DNA from: JAVJSD01 sp040219575
GTDB lineage: Bacteria > Planctomycetota > Planctomycetia > Pirellulales > Pirellulaceae
DNA length: 64,000 nucleotides
NCBI GenBank assembly: GCA_040219575.1
Contig: JAVJSD010000045.1
Span: 62,001-126,000, forward strand
Direction: 5' to 3'
Below the pieces are notes generated by a model. It did not search any database and was not told the DNA's origin. It worked only from the letters and a program-made list of their open reading frames with translations. Positions within the stretch are counted from its first letter, which is position 1, and every line of letters starts with the position of its first letter. A program made the translations under genes and the position numbers. Of this stretch, positions 1 to 7,635 are shown piece by piece.

Positions 1-806
1 CCTGGCTGCCTGCCGAAGTTGTCCCAACCGGTGTCCAAGTCGCGAACGTTGAGAAAGCTGCCGCCGGTGAATACTCCCGCCGGACCGACCCAACCTTCGA
101 CGTTCATGCGGCTGTAGGGCGAGACGTTGGCGGTGTTGAAGTACTGCGTGAATTCCGGCGCGAAGTAGTTGTTGGAATACTGCCAGCTTGGGCCGCGCGT
201 GACGACGTTGATCGTGCCGCCGATGGCGTCGGATCCCCATTGCACGCCGCCGTTTCCGCGGAGCACTTCGATGTGATCGACCATGCCCGGGTCGATGGTG
301 TTGAAGTACTGGTTGGGGCCGAAGCGGAACACCGAGTTATTGAGCCGGATGCCGTCGACCAGAATCAGCACCTGCTGGCCGGTCAGACCGCGCAGGTACG
401 GCGACGCCTGTCCCGCCGCGGTGCTCTGCATCAGCACGCCGACTTCCTGCTGGAGGGCCTGGAACATGTCCGGCGCCTGCTTCTCCATGATTTGCTGCCG
501 GGTGACGATATCGGCGGCGAACGGCGTATCGAACAACGAACCTTGAGACCGCAGCACGCCGGTGGTCTCGCCAAAGGGGCCGCCTTGGCCGAATTGCAGG
601 TTGTTGAGTCCCGGATAGCTCAGCGACTGCCCAAGGGCTTCAATATTCTGAGGCGTGGCGGTCGTGGTCGTCGTTTCCTCGGGAGGCTGAACGACAACCG
701 GCGGCAGCGTGCCGTCTTGATTCGGACCGCCTTGCTGGGCGATGGCGGGCGCGCCGAGCAAGGCGAAAGGGAGTGTTGCAATGAGCACCAGATTGCGTAC
801 GGGCAT
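1..806 (-). CDS. TonB-dependent outer-membrane receptor, N-terminal part (partial)
   Basis: The reading frame runs off the left edge, so only about 268 N-terminal residues are visible. They begin with a signal peptide (MPVRNLVLIATLPFALLGAP, cleavage near AIAQQ), then a Pro/Thr-rich linker that could hold the TonB box (PPVVVQPPEE). A plug domain follows at about residues 85-200, with the typical plug elements SPYLRGLTGQQVLILVDGIR, IEVLRGNGGVQWGSDAIGG and INVVTRG. The start of the beta-barrel is at the very end. The family imports siderophores, cobalamin or glycans across the outer membrane using TonB energy. The substrate cannot be told from the plug alone. The start is ATG at 806; no strong ribosome-binding site precedes it. 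I looked upstream for a cobalamin riboswitch and saw none. Confidence 0.93.
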   Translation of the reverse strand, partial: MPVRNLVLIATLPFALLGAPAIAQQGGPNQDGTLPPVVVQPPEETTTTTATPQNIEALGQSLSYPGLNNLQFGQGGPFGETTGVLRSQGSLFDTPFAADIVTRQQIMEKQAPDMFQALQQEVGVLMQSTAAGQASPYLRGLTGQQVLILVDGIRLNNSVFRFGPNQYFNTIDPGMVDHIEVLRGNGGVQWGSDAIGGTINVVTRGPSWQYSNNYFAPEFTQYFNTANVSPYSRMNVEGWVGPAGVFTGGSFLNVRDLDTGWDNFGRQP

Positions 807-1299
807 GAGAGGTGTTCCGATTGGTAGCCAAAGGACGCGCAATCTGGCCTGATGCGTGAAGCGGCCTTCGGCTGCTTGAACCTACCTTTCCTCATGTTCG
901 GACGATGCCATCTGCGGAGTTTGTGCCATCTTGCGGCGGCGGAAGAGATTGCCTAGCCTGCCCACACTGCGGATGCGACGCCTAGGATGACGGAGGCGTT
1001 CGCGACGGCGCCCGCTTCACCGCCAGATTCAGTAGCGCCGGCGGTTGTCAAGCTGTGCCGGTTGTCCCGCTTGCACCGCCGGCGAGGAAAATGATCGGTG
1101 TGCCGGCGCAGAGCGGTCGATGAGTAGTCCTGCCGGACAAGTCCCGGCTCAAATCTACACAACCGCCTACCGGCGAGGGTCGTCGAGCATCCCCATCCCA
1201 CCTGCTCGCCCCGCGGATCCGAGTCGGTCTGGCGTCAAGTTCTGATCAAGAGCCCGGCTGCTCCCCGCAGCCGGCTCTTTTTTTATGCGCCGGTGAGGA
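807..1299. other. Long intergenic region with an orphan plus-strand terminator
   Basis: About 490 bases lie upstream of the TonB receptor gene. I see no convincing gene. A short plus-strand frame (TTG 1045 to TGA 1245, 66 codons) ends four bases before a terminator-like hairpin, but its codon use is not clearly coding and I do not recognise the product. The region may hold a small RNA gene or only the receptor's promoter. Confidence 0.5.
1250..1284 (+). terminator. Rho-independent terminator, plus strand
   Basis: A stem formed by GAGCCCGGCTGC and GCAGCCGGCTC (one bulged C) around a five-base loop is followed directly by seven T. It reads on the plus strand, yet both neighbouring genes are on the minus strand. 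It therefore ends an unannotated plus-strand transcript, or it has another role. Confidence 0.7.
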
Positions 1300-1767
1300 T
1301 CAAGACGCGCTGCGCGAGCGAACGCCCTCGGGCTTGGCGTCACTGGTCAGTCGCTTTCCGAAGATACGATCGCGGAGTTGTTCGAGCTGCGCCCGCTCGA
1401 TGAGCGTTGGCTCTCCCGCGGCGGCCCCGAAGTCGAACAGGTCCGGCTCGAGAAACAGCCGCGATGGCTGATCGAGATTCCGGCTGCGCGCCAATGCCTT
1501 CAATCGCCGACGGTCCTGTCGGTCAATGTCGTGCGCTTGGCAAAGTTCGCGAAACAGCGCGCGGGGGCTATTGAACCCACGCTCGTCGCGGACCTTGCGC
1601 CACCGCGTCAGCAGCAACAGCGCGACGACGACGCCGACGATCACCACGGCGCCGAACAGCAGATTCCCGGGCGAGAGTCCCGCACCGTTGCGAAGGTTGC
1701 GTCCCAGATCGGAAAAATCCGCGCGCTGGGCCAATAACCAGGCCGATTGCCAAGCGATGTTCACCAC
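1300..1767 (-). CDS. Small single-span membrane protein, function unknown
   Basis: This 155-residue protein has one clear transmembrane helix at about residues 35-58 (LLFGAVVIVGVVVALLLL), followed by TRWRK as a likely cytoplasmic anchor. The rest is a charged cytoplasmic domain with LFRELCQAHDIDRQDRRRL and a PSRLFLEPDLFDF segment. I believe similar helical tails occur in planctomycete membrane proteins, but I cannot assign a family. Adjacent GTG codons are possible starts (1767 or 1764), and the second overlaps the TGA stop of the upstream HEAT-repeat gene (GTGA). The two are therefore probably translationally coupled and may act together at the membrane. Confidence 0.75.
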   Translation of the reverse strand: MVNIAWQSAWLLAQRADFSDLGRNLRNGAGLSPGNLLFGAVVIVGVVVALLLLTRWRKVRDERGFNSPRALFRELCQAHDIDRQDRRRLKALARSRNLDQPSRLFLEPDLFDFGAAAGEPTLIERAQLEQLRDRIFGKRLTSDAKPEGVRSRSAS

Positions 1768-3431
1768 GGCGCCTCCGATTGCGTGGAAGACACGTCGAAT
1801 CCACCACCGGTGGGAGGCAAATACGGACGGCTGTCGGAGTTGGGGCGGCGCGGCGCATGGCCGCCCGAGGCTAGTTGTTGCAGCGACTGCTCGGCCGCTT
1901 CGCGGACCATCACACTGGCGTCGAGCAAGGCGCCGCGGAGCGCGTCGCGGCCGGCGGGCGTCTGCGACTCGGACAACACCTTCGCGGCCTCGGCGCGAAC
2001 AAAGTGGTCTTCATCCGACAGCATCTGAAGGATGACGGGCTCCAAGTCGAAAATGGAATTGACGTAGGGCAGCAATTCCAGTCCGCGAAGACGGCGTGTG
2101 CGCGACCGGGCGGTGAGTTCCTCGTTGAGTAGCTGCAGAATCTCGGGATCGACCTTGCGGACCAGGTAGCCCGTGCTGTAGCGCACTTCCTCGTCGAGCG
2201 TGTCGAAGGCGCTGAGGTACCTGCGGAAGTTGAACTCCTTGAGGCTTTGCTGCGCGGCGTGCCGCACCGCATCGTGGGGGCTGTCCGCCGCGTCGATGAG
2301 CTTGGTGAGCGCGCCGGGGATGCCCCGGTCGCGGAGTTGCATCAGGGCGCCGGCCTGGACCTGTGGGTCCTTGTCCGACAACGATTGCTGCACGAGGGCG
2401 TTGGCCTCGAAGCCTTTGAACTGGGCCAGGGCGCCGACCGCCGCCCGGCGGCCGCCCGTGGCGCCGTGCATCAGCAGGTAGCGGATCACCTCGAACACCT
2501 GCAAGCGCTTCATCGAGGTGGCCATCGCCAACTGCACGACGGCATGTTGCTGGGCGTCGTCGAAGTCGTCGAGAATCTGGAAGTCGTCCTGCAACCAGAC
2601 GATGGAGTCCATCCGCCGCAGGTTCAGCCGCGCGGCGGAGGAAGGTTCGTAACCGATCTTTTTCAGCAAGTGCGTCAGGAAGGCCATGTCGCCCCGGTGC
2701 GACAGCACGTTGATCGCCGAGGTCGGCGCGTGCGGGTCGTCGAGGAAGTTGAGCACCAAACGCATCACGCCCACCCGGGGGCTTGTCTTGAGCATGTCGA
2801 CCAGCGGCAGATAGCATTTGTCGTGAGGATTCTGCAGGATTCGCTTCAGCGTGGCGTTGTCGCGGCCGACCAACGTCAGAAACGTCTCCAGGATCTCCCT
2901 CCGCTTGTGCTGATCGAATCGCTGGATGGACTTTTCCAGGTGCGACAGCGCATGCTGCCGGACAAGTTGCGGGTCGCGGCGGCGGCTGTAGTCACGCGGC
3001 GCGGCGAGTTCGTCGTACAACTGTTCGGCGAGTTGCAGCAAGGTGCGGGCGACCAGATCACCGTGAGGATTGGATCCATCCTCGGCGGCGTTGATCAGCG
3101 CGGGGAGCAGGTCGTACTCGCGGAGGTGCAGCACCGCGTCGCAGCCGTTCTCGCAGAGTTGCTTGTCGCCGCTCAGGATGGCGTCGCGCACCGCGCCAGA
3201 GATTCGCCCGGGGGTTTCGGCGACGATCGACTTCCAGCGATCCGAGAGATCGTCCCAGCGGCGGATCAGCTCGCGTTGTCCGACATGGCTTCGCCGCGCC
3301 AGCAGTCCGCGCAGCGCGCCCTCCTGAATCGCACGGTGGGGCGATTCCAGACCGGTCAAGAGGACGGACGCCGCCGCCTCGTTGCCGGTCTTGGCAAGGA
3401 TCTGGAAAGTCAAATCGAGTCCACCGCCCAC
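1761..3431 (-). CDS. HEAT-repeat protein
   Basis: The product is an all-helical solenoid of about 556 residues built from HEAT-like repeats. Clear units read LLTGLESPHRAIQEGALRGL, LVQQSLSDKDPQVQAGALMQ, LIDAADSPHDAVRHAAQQSL, and near the C terminus a unit with LSDEDHFVRAEAAKVLSE and one with LLDASVMVREAAEQSLQQL. Such solenoids act as protein-binding scaffolds; no catalytic domain or signal peptide is visible. The frame stays open upstream to 3653, but that extension is Arg-rich and looks non-coding. I chose GTG 3431, which has AGAGG about nine bases upstream and is followed at once by the conserved-looking LDLTFQILAKTGNEAA. GTG 3467 is an alternative. The stop overlaps the next gene, a small membrane protein. 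Confidence 0.82.
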   Translation of the reverse strand: MGGGLDLTFQILAKTGNEAAASVLLTGLESPHRAIQEGALRGLLARRSHVGQRELIRRWDDLSDRWKSIVAETPGRISGAVRDAILSGDKQLCENGCDAVLHLREYDLLPALINAAEDGSNPHGDLVARTLLQLAEQLYDELAAPRDYSRRRDPQLVRQHALSHLEKSIQRFDQHKRREILETFLTLVGRDNATLKRILQNPHDKCYLPLVDMLKTSPRVGVMRLVLNFLDDPHAPTSAINVLSHRGDMAFLTHLLKKIGYEPSSAARLNLRRMDSIVWLQDDFQILDDFDDAQQHAVVQLAMATSMKRLQVFEVIRYLLMHGATGGRRAAVGALAQFKGFEANALVQQSLSDKDPQVQAGALMQLRDRGIPGALTKLIDAADSPHDAVRHAAQQSLKEFNFRRYLSAFDTLDEEVRYSTGYLVRKVDPEILQLLNEELTARSRTRRLRGLELLPYVNSIFDLEPVILQMLSDEDHFVRAEAAKVLSESQTPAGRDALRGALLDASVMVREAAEQSLQQLASGGHAPRRPNSDSRPYLPPTGGGFDVSSTQSEAPW

Positions 3432-3847
3432 TTCCAATGCACCTCTCAAGATGTTGTGGCAAAACACTTTCCCCAGCCATATTCCCTTAACTCTACGACG
3501 CCCTCCGGCGGAGGGCGCGTTTTTGCCCCCATGCGGCGGTCGTGGCGCGCGGCCCGGCTGGAAGAATCCAACCGTGCCGCGAATTCCGCGCAACAGGAGG
3601 TGTCTCGTGCGGCCGACGGCGGCTTGAGGACGACGGCGGCGCATTCGACGCAACTACTCTAATCGTTGCAGTCGAAACGTCCTGCCCGCTCGCGCCGCGA
3701 CGCTTGATTTCAGCCCCCTCAGTGGTGAAACTGAAGAGAGTGACGCGACGTCCTTCCCGCCAGCGACTCGCACCCTACCCGCGCGGCCGGTTGGCCGTCG
3801 CACCCGCCATGGCCCTCTTCGTGCAATAGCGCTCACAGGAGCCCATC
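3432..3847. other. Intergenic region between divergent genes
   Basis: This stretch separates the minus-strand HEAT-repeat gene from the plus-strand gene at 3848. It holds a hairpin with a T-run (3499-3524, separate entry). No further gene or recognisable element was seen. Confidence 0.5.
3499..3524 (+). terminator. Hairpin plus T-run, plus strand
   Basis: A perfect eight-pair stem (CGCCCTCC / GGAGGGCG) with a three-base loop is followed by CG and five T. It has the form of a plus-strand intrinsic terminator but lies in the leader region of a minus-strand gene, with no plus-strand gene upstream. Confidence 0.5.
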
Positions 3848-4114
3848 ATGTCCAGCCCGATGGCTGCACCGGCCGTCTTAGACCGAGAGTTTTTGGAAAT
3901 CCGGGCGAAGCTGCTGGAAATCGCGGCCTCGTTCGATCGCATGTCGCGCAGCGAGGGAACGGTCACGGGCGATCCGCGGCTGGCGTTGTTCCGCGAGGCG
4001 ATCGACGTGCTGCTATCGGAGCAGGACGATCGCGCCGAGCAGATTCAACTGTTGTTCTCCCGTCACTACAACGACGACTGGCAACAGGAGTTCGACATCC
4101 CGCCGCGGAAGTAG
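3848..4114 (+). CDS. Small conserved-looking soluble protein upstream of a TatD-like hydrolase
   Basis: This 88-residue acidic, helix-rich protein has no signal peptide or membrane span. I do not recognise a named family. The start is well supported: AGGAG lies eight bases before ATG 3848. The middle (EFLEIRAKLLEIAASFDRMSRSEG) looks like an amphipathic helix suitable for dimerisation, and the C terminus ends FDIPPRK. It lies 67 bases upstream of the hydrolase gene on the same strand, so the two are probably co-transcribed. A small partner subunit is possible but unproven. Confidence 0.72.
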   Translation: MSSPMAAPAVLDREFLEIRAKLLEIAASFDRMSRSEGTVTGDPRLALFREAIDVLLSEQDDRAEQIQLLFSRHYNDDWQQEFDIPPRK

Positions 4115-4181
4115 CGCCGTCGCCGCCTCCGCTCGAACCAAACAGCCATTCTCTCTCCCGCCCACCGCAAAGGCATTCGCC

Positions 4182-5024
4182 ATGGACTATATCGACCCGC
4201 ATATCCACATGGTCTCGCGCGTCACCGACGACTACGAGACGCTGGCCAAGATGGGCTGCGTGGCCATGAGCGAACCGGCGTTCTGGGCCGGTTTCGACCG
4301 CGGCAGCGTCGACAGCTTCCGCGATTACTTCCGACAATTGACCGAGACCGAGCCGAAGCGGGCGGCGCAGTTCGGCGTCCAGCACTTCACCTGGTTGTGC
4401 ATCAACGCCAAGGAGGCCGAGAACGTCTCCCTGTCGCGGGAAGTGATCGCCATGATTCCCGAGTTTCTCGACCGCAGCAACGTGCTGGGGATCGGCGAAA
4501 TCGGCCTGAACAAGAATACCAGGAACGAGGCCACCATCTTCCTGGAGCACGTCGACCTGGCCGTGGAGTACGAGCAGTCGATCCTGATCCACACGCCGCA
4601 CCTGGAGGACAAGTATCAGGGCACGCGGATGATCCTCGACATGCTCTGCGACGACAGCCGCCTCGACCGCTCGCGGGTGCTGGTCGATCACGTCGAGGAG
4701 CACACCGTACGGCACGTGCTGGACGAGGGATTCTGGGCCGGCATGACGCTCTATCCGGTGACCAAGTGCACGCCGCAACGGGCCGCCGATCTGATCGAGA
4801 TGTACGGTCCCGAGCGACTGCTCGCCAACTCGGCGGGAGACTGGGGGCCTTCGAAGCCGACCGCGATCCCCGATCTAATCCTCGAAATGCGCCGTCGTGG
4901 ACACAGCGAAAGCGTGATCCGCAAAGTGGTCTACGAGAATCCGCTGGAATTCTTCCGCCAAAGCCGCAACTTCAGTAGTTTTCGACCGCGGGAGGGGACG
5001 TCGGCGGCGGAGTTGGAGAGGTGA
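4182..5024 (+). CDS. TatD-family metal-dependent hydrolase (EboB-like)
   Basis: The 280-residue protein starts with the metal-binding HxH of the amidohydrolase/TatD fold (DPHIHM, His7 and His9). It continues with further expected ligands: GIGEIGLNKNT around residue 103, LIHTPH around 130, VDHVEEH around 170 and NSAGDWG around 220. The pattern TDDYETLA...EPAFW...NPLEFF resembles the EboB branch of the family, known from ebo gene clusters, rather than the 3'-5' DNase TatD itself. No other ebo gene is nearby, so the natural substrate is unknown. ATG 4182 follows AAAGG at a suitable distance. The 88-residue gene just upstream is probably in the same transcript. Confidence 0.85.
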   Translation: MDYIDPHIHMVSRVTDDYETLAKMGCVAMSEPAFWAGFDRGSVDSFRDYFRQLTETEPKRAAQFGVQHFTWLCINAKEAENVSLSREVIAMIPEFLDRSNVLGIGEIGLNKNTRNEATIFLEHVDLAVEYEQSILIHTPHLEDKYQGTRMILDMLCDDSRLDRSRVLVDHVEEHTVRHVLDEGFWAGMTLYPVTKCTPQRAADLIEMYGPERLLANSAGDWGPSKPTAIPDLILEMRRRGHSESVIRKVVYENPLEFFRQSRNFSSFRPREGTSAAELER

Positions 5025-5145
5025 GGGGTGAGGGGTGAGGGATGAGTTCGGCGCGCGGACGCGCTCCAAGCCGACGACTTGTCGTCGTGAGTAGGTGAGT
5101 AGGTGCCAAGCCGACGACTTGTCGTCGTGAGTAGGTGAGTGGGTT
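5019..5145. repeat. GGTGAGGG microsatellite and 40-bp tandem duplication carrying a hairpin
   Basis: Right after the hydrolase stop comes a short run of GAGGGGT-like heptads (about 5019-5045). Then two 40-base copies (5066-5105 and 5106-5145) each contain the palindrome CGACGACTTGTCGTCG followed by GTGAGTAGGTGAGT. The same palindrome, with its CCAAGC prefix, recurs at 24682 and 30109. Confidence 0.85.
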
Positions 5146-5156
5146 GGGGGTTGCGG

Positions 5157-5603
5157 CTACGGGGGCGTTGGGGCGTCGTCGTCGGGTTCGATCAGCGGCT
5201 TGCGGGCCCAGTCGTCCAGGTCGGCGTCGGTTCTTCGCGGCGGACGGTAGCGCGTCGCCGAGTCCATGTAGCGGCGCGTAATGCGTGCTCCCAGCCAGAC
5301 CAGCGCCAGCATGCCCAGTCCCAGGATGATCAGCCCCGCTAGCGCCGAAAGCACCTTGGCCCGGTCCAATTCGTCGAGCGATTGAAGCAGCGACTTCGGA
5401 CGCTCCCGGTCGCTGTTCGGCCGCGCGTGGCCCGTGTCCTCCCCTTCACCCTTCTGCTGCTGCGCCGCGGCCGTGACGCAGCCCGCCGTGACGCAGCCCG
5501 CCGTGACGGCGGCCGCCAGGACGATCAGCAGCAAGGTCGGGCGAGTCGCGACCGCCCGCCGCACTGCCGGCCCGTTCTTGCTCGTCGCCGCAAGGCCTAC
5601 CAC
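5157..5603 (-). CDS. Small membrane-anchored protein downstream of dnaJ-like gene
   Basis: The 148-residue product has an N-terminal hydrophobic segment (about 20-40, LLLIVLAAAVTAGCVTAGC), an extracytoplasmic acidic linker, a transmembrane helix at about 82-105 (LSALAGLIILGLGMLALVWL) and a charged C-terminal tail. The family is unknown to me. The GTG start at 5603 overlaps the stop of the upstream J-domain gene by seven bases, so the pair is probably coupled. Residues AGCVTAGCVTA come from a tandem repeat of a 15-base unit at about 5477-5510, which may be a recent slippage event and could make the exact N terminus strain-variable. Confidence 0.7.
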   Translation of the reverse strand: MVGLAATSKNGPAVRRAVATRPTLLLIVLAAAVTAGCVTAGCVTAAAQQQKGEGEDTGHARPNSDRERPKSLLQSLDELDRAKVLSALAGLIILGLGMLALVWLGARITRRYMDSATRYRPPRRTDADLDDWARKPLIEPDDDAPTPP

Positions 5604-6556
5604 TTGAGATCGCTGCGGGGATTGAAGGTCTGCTTCTCGTTCAGCTTGCGCACCAACTCCAGGCTGTCGTCATCCATCGACGGCGGCAGCACGATTTGCA
5701 GTTCGACGTACAGGTCGCCCGACTCGCCGCTGTCGCGTTTGATGCCTTGTCCCTTGAGCCGCAGGCGTTTGCCGGTCGAGGACATGGGCGGAATCGTGAG
5801 CGACACCGTTTGATGCGGCGTGGGAACATCCACCTTGCCGCCCAGCACCGCTTCGCTCACGGTGATCGGCAGCTTCACATCCAGATTGTCGCCGTGACGA
5901 CTGAAGTGCGAATGCGGCTCCACCTTCACCGTCAATAGAATATCGCCCGGTTCGCCGCCGGTGGGGGATGGCTCGCCTTTGCCCCGCACGCGGAGCGGTC
6001 TGCCTTCGGGCAAGCCGGCCGGAATCTTGACTTCGATCGGTTCGACTTTGCCGCTGGGCTGCCGCACCGAGAGGTGCACCTTGCCGCCTTGCACGATCGT
6101 CCTCAACGGCACGGTCACCTCGTGCCGCAGATCGGCGCCGCGTTGCGGACGCCGGGGCGCCTGTCTCGGGCCCGCGCCGCCTTGTCGGAATTGCCGGAAA
6201 ATGTCGTCGAAGCCGCCTCCACCTCCGCCGTATCCGCCGCCGAACAACTCGGAGAAGTCAACGTCTTGAAACCCCTGCGGCCCCCCGCCCGTCTGCGTCC
6301 GCCACGCGCCCCCGCCCGCGCCGCCGGCGCCGACCGACTCGAACGAGCTGCCGTAGCGGTCGTACATCTCCCGCTTCTCAGGATCATTCAGCACCTCATA
6401 GGCCCGCTGTACGTCCTGAAATTGCTTCTTCGCCGACTCGTCGTCGGGGTTCATGTCGGGATGGTACTTGCGGGCCATCTTGCGATACGCCTTCTGGATG
6501 TCTTCCGGCGTCGCATTGCGGCTGATGCCCAGCGTTTTGTAATAGTCGTCGTCCAT
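5597..6556 (-). CDS. Class II (CbpA-type) DnaJ co-chaperone
   Basis: The 319-residue protein carries an N-terminal J domain (residues 4-70) with the catalytic HPD motif at 32-34, which stimulates DnaK ATPase. A Gly-rich linker follows (about 78-130, with GGGYGGGGGGFDDIF), then the two beta-barrel client-binding domains (about 145-310) typical of DnaJ C termini. The zinc finger with four CxxCxGxG repeats found in class I DnaJ is absent, so this is CbpA-like. I chose ATG 6556; an upstream in-frame TTG (6565) adds only three residues. The gene overlaps the downstream small membrane protein gene. It probably acts in the cytosol on nascent or stressed proteins. Confidence 0.93.
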   Translation of the reverse strand: MDDDYYKTLGISRNATPEDIQKAYRKMARKYHPDMNPDDESAKKQFQDVQRAYEVLNDPEKREMYDRYGSSFESVGAGGAGGGAWRTQTGGGPQGFQDVDFSELFGGGYGGGGGGFDDIFRQFRQGGAGPRQAPRRPQRGADLRHEVTVPLRTIVQGGKVHLSVRQPSGKVEPIEVKIPAGLPEGRPLRVRGKGEPSPTGGEPGDILLTVKVEPHSHFSRHGDNLDVKLPITVSEAVLGGKVDVPTPHQTVSLTIPPMSSTGKRLRLKGQGIKRDSGESGDLYVELQIVLPPSMDDDSLELVRKLNEKQTFNPRSDLKW

Positions 6557-6687
6557 CGTGCGCAACGAATCGTCGTCTAAGTCTAAAGCAAGACAGCATT
6601 TCCGACATCGGCCCAGCCACAGGTGGGTGCGGCCGCGTACAGTATTCTATCGCGCGCAAGACCGAAACGTTAGTGAGGGCGGGGGCG

Positions 6688-6717
6688 CGGGCGTTCCTCC
6701 GGGACGTGCCCGTTTTT
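6688..6717 (+). terminator. Imperfect hairpin with T-run, plus strand
   Basis: CGGGC...TCC pairs imperfectly with GGGA...GCCCG and is followed by five T. It points along the plus strand between two minus-strand genes, as at 1250 and 3499. The stem has bulges, so this call is weak. Confidence 0.35.
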
Positions 6718-6832
6718 CGGGGCTGAAGCTTCGCGGCATGGCCGAGGTCACGCAGATTCAGCAGCCCGACCGTGAAAGGCGTCCGCCCAACGTATCGGAC
6801 GGAACGCCGACGTTGGATCGGAGAATGCCGCC

Positions 6833-7495
6833 TCAACGCTTGACGATGTAGGACGGCGTCATGCAGAAGGGGAACTTCTTGATTTCGACTGGCTGGTCGT
6901 GGAAGTACTCGTCCACCGCCTGCGTTTCACCGGGAAAGGTGCCGTAGTCGTCGAGAATCAGAACGCCGCCGCGAACGATGCGAGGATAGAGATGTTCCAG
7001 GATCACTTTCGCCGGTTCGTAAACATCGGTGTCGAGGTTCAGCAGCGAGATCTTGAGATGCGGGTTCTGCCGCACGTATTCGGGAACGGTCTGGCACACG
7101 TCGCCCTCCACCAGGTCGACGTGGCGGTGACAGTTCTTGTGCGCCAGCACCTGCCGCATCTGGTCGGCCGAGATGCTTTCGTCCCCCGCGGCTTCGATGA
7201 ACCGTCGGCGATACGCCTGATCGGGTTGATACTGCGAGTCGGGAAACGCACCGAAGGTGTCGAATCCGACGATCTGTTTGGAGGAGGCATTGCCGAACAG
7301 GTCGCGGAGCATGGCGAAGCGGGCGAGCGACACGCCTTTGAACACGCCGCATTCGACGATCGCCCCCGGCAGGTCGAGCGTCTGCTTGAACAGTTCGTAG
7401 TGCGCGAGCACCTTGCTCAGTCGCGTCATGTCGCAGGTGAGGTAGAACCCGTTTTCGTAATCCCACGCCTTGGCGAAGTGGGGCAACTCGATCAT
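6833..7495 (-). CDS. TylF/MycF-type class I SAM-dependent methyltransferase
   Basis: The 220-residue protein matches the TylF/macrocin O-methyltransferase-like family. It has the SAM-binding motif I (GAIVECGVFKGVSLARFA, about residues 44-61), an acidic motif FDTFGAFPDS, and the metal-ligand region NLDTDVYEPAK followed by LDDYGTFPGE near the C terminus. Family members methylate sugar hydroxyls, and genes for such enzymes are common in glycan loci. I chose ATG 7495, which has AAGGA about nine bases upstream; the longer open frame to 7897 is probably fortuitous. It is the last gene of a minus-strand group with the NeuB-like synthase and the CMP-sugar synthetase, so a role in decorating a nonulosonate or a neighbouring sugar is a reasonable inference. 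Confidence 0.85.
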   Translation of the reverse strand: MIELPHFAKAWDYENGFYLTCDMTRLSKVLAHYELFKQTLDLPGAIVECGVFKGVSLARFAMLRDLFGNASSKQIVGFDTFGAFPDSQYQPDQAYRRRFIEAAGDESISADQMRQVLAHKNCHRHVDLVEGDVCQTVPEYVRQNPHLKISLLNLDTDVYEPAKVILEHLYPRIVRGGVLILDDYGTFPGETQAVDEYFHDQPVEIKKFPFCMTPSYIVKR

Positions 7496-7551
7496 GCGAT
7501 GCTTCCTTGCTGGCTGCTGATTCGTCGAGAGCGTGTGTTGGAGCCGAAGTA

Positions 7552-7573
7552 CGACGGACATTCGCGTCCGTCG
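7552..7573. repeat. Intergenic hairpin of the GACGGAC family
   Basis: CGACGGAC and GTCCGTCG form a perfect eight-pair stem around ATTCGC. Related hairpins with GACGGAC arms occur at 26489 and at 54901-54966. A half-copy in the opposite sense (TCGTCCGTCG) lies at about 7607-7616. Confidence 0.75.
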
Positions 7574-7635
7574 GGGGTGAACCACGCTCGAAGAACGATG
7601 GTCGTCGTCGTCCGTCGCACCGGGGGTGTCGTGGC

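Noticed and set aside
1045..1245. A 66-codon frame ending next to a terminator
   Set aside because: It needs a TTG start, has no ribosome-binding site and no clear codon bias; kept only as a hint in the findings.
807..1249. Cobalamin riboswitch upstream of the TonB receptor
   Set aside because: I searched both strands by eye for the B12 box and the conserved core and found neither.
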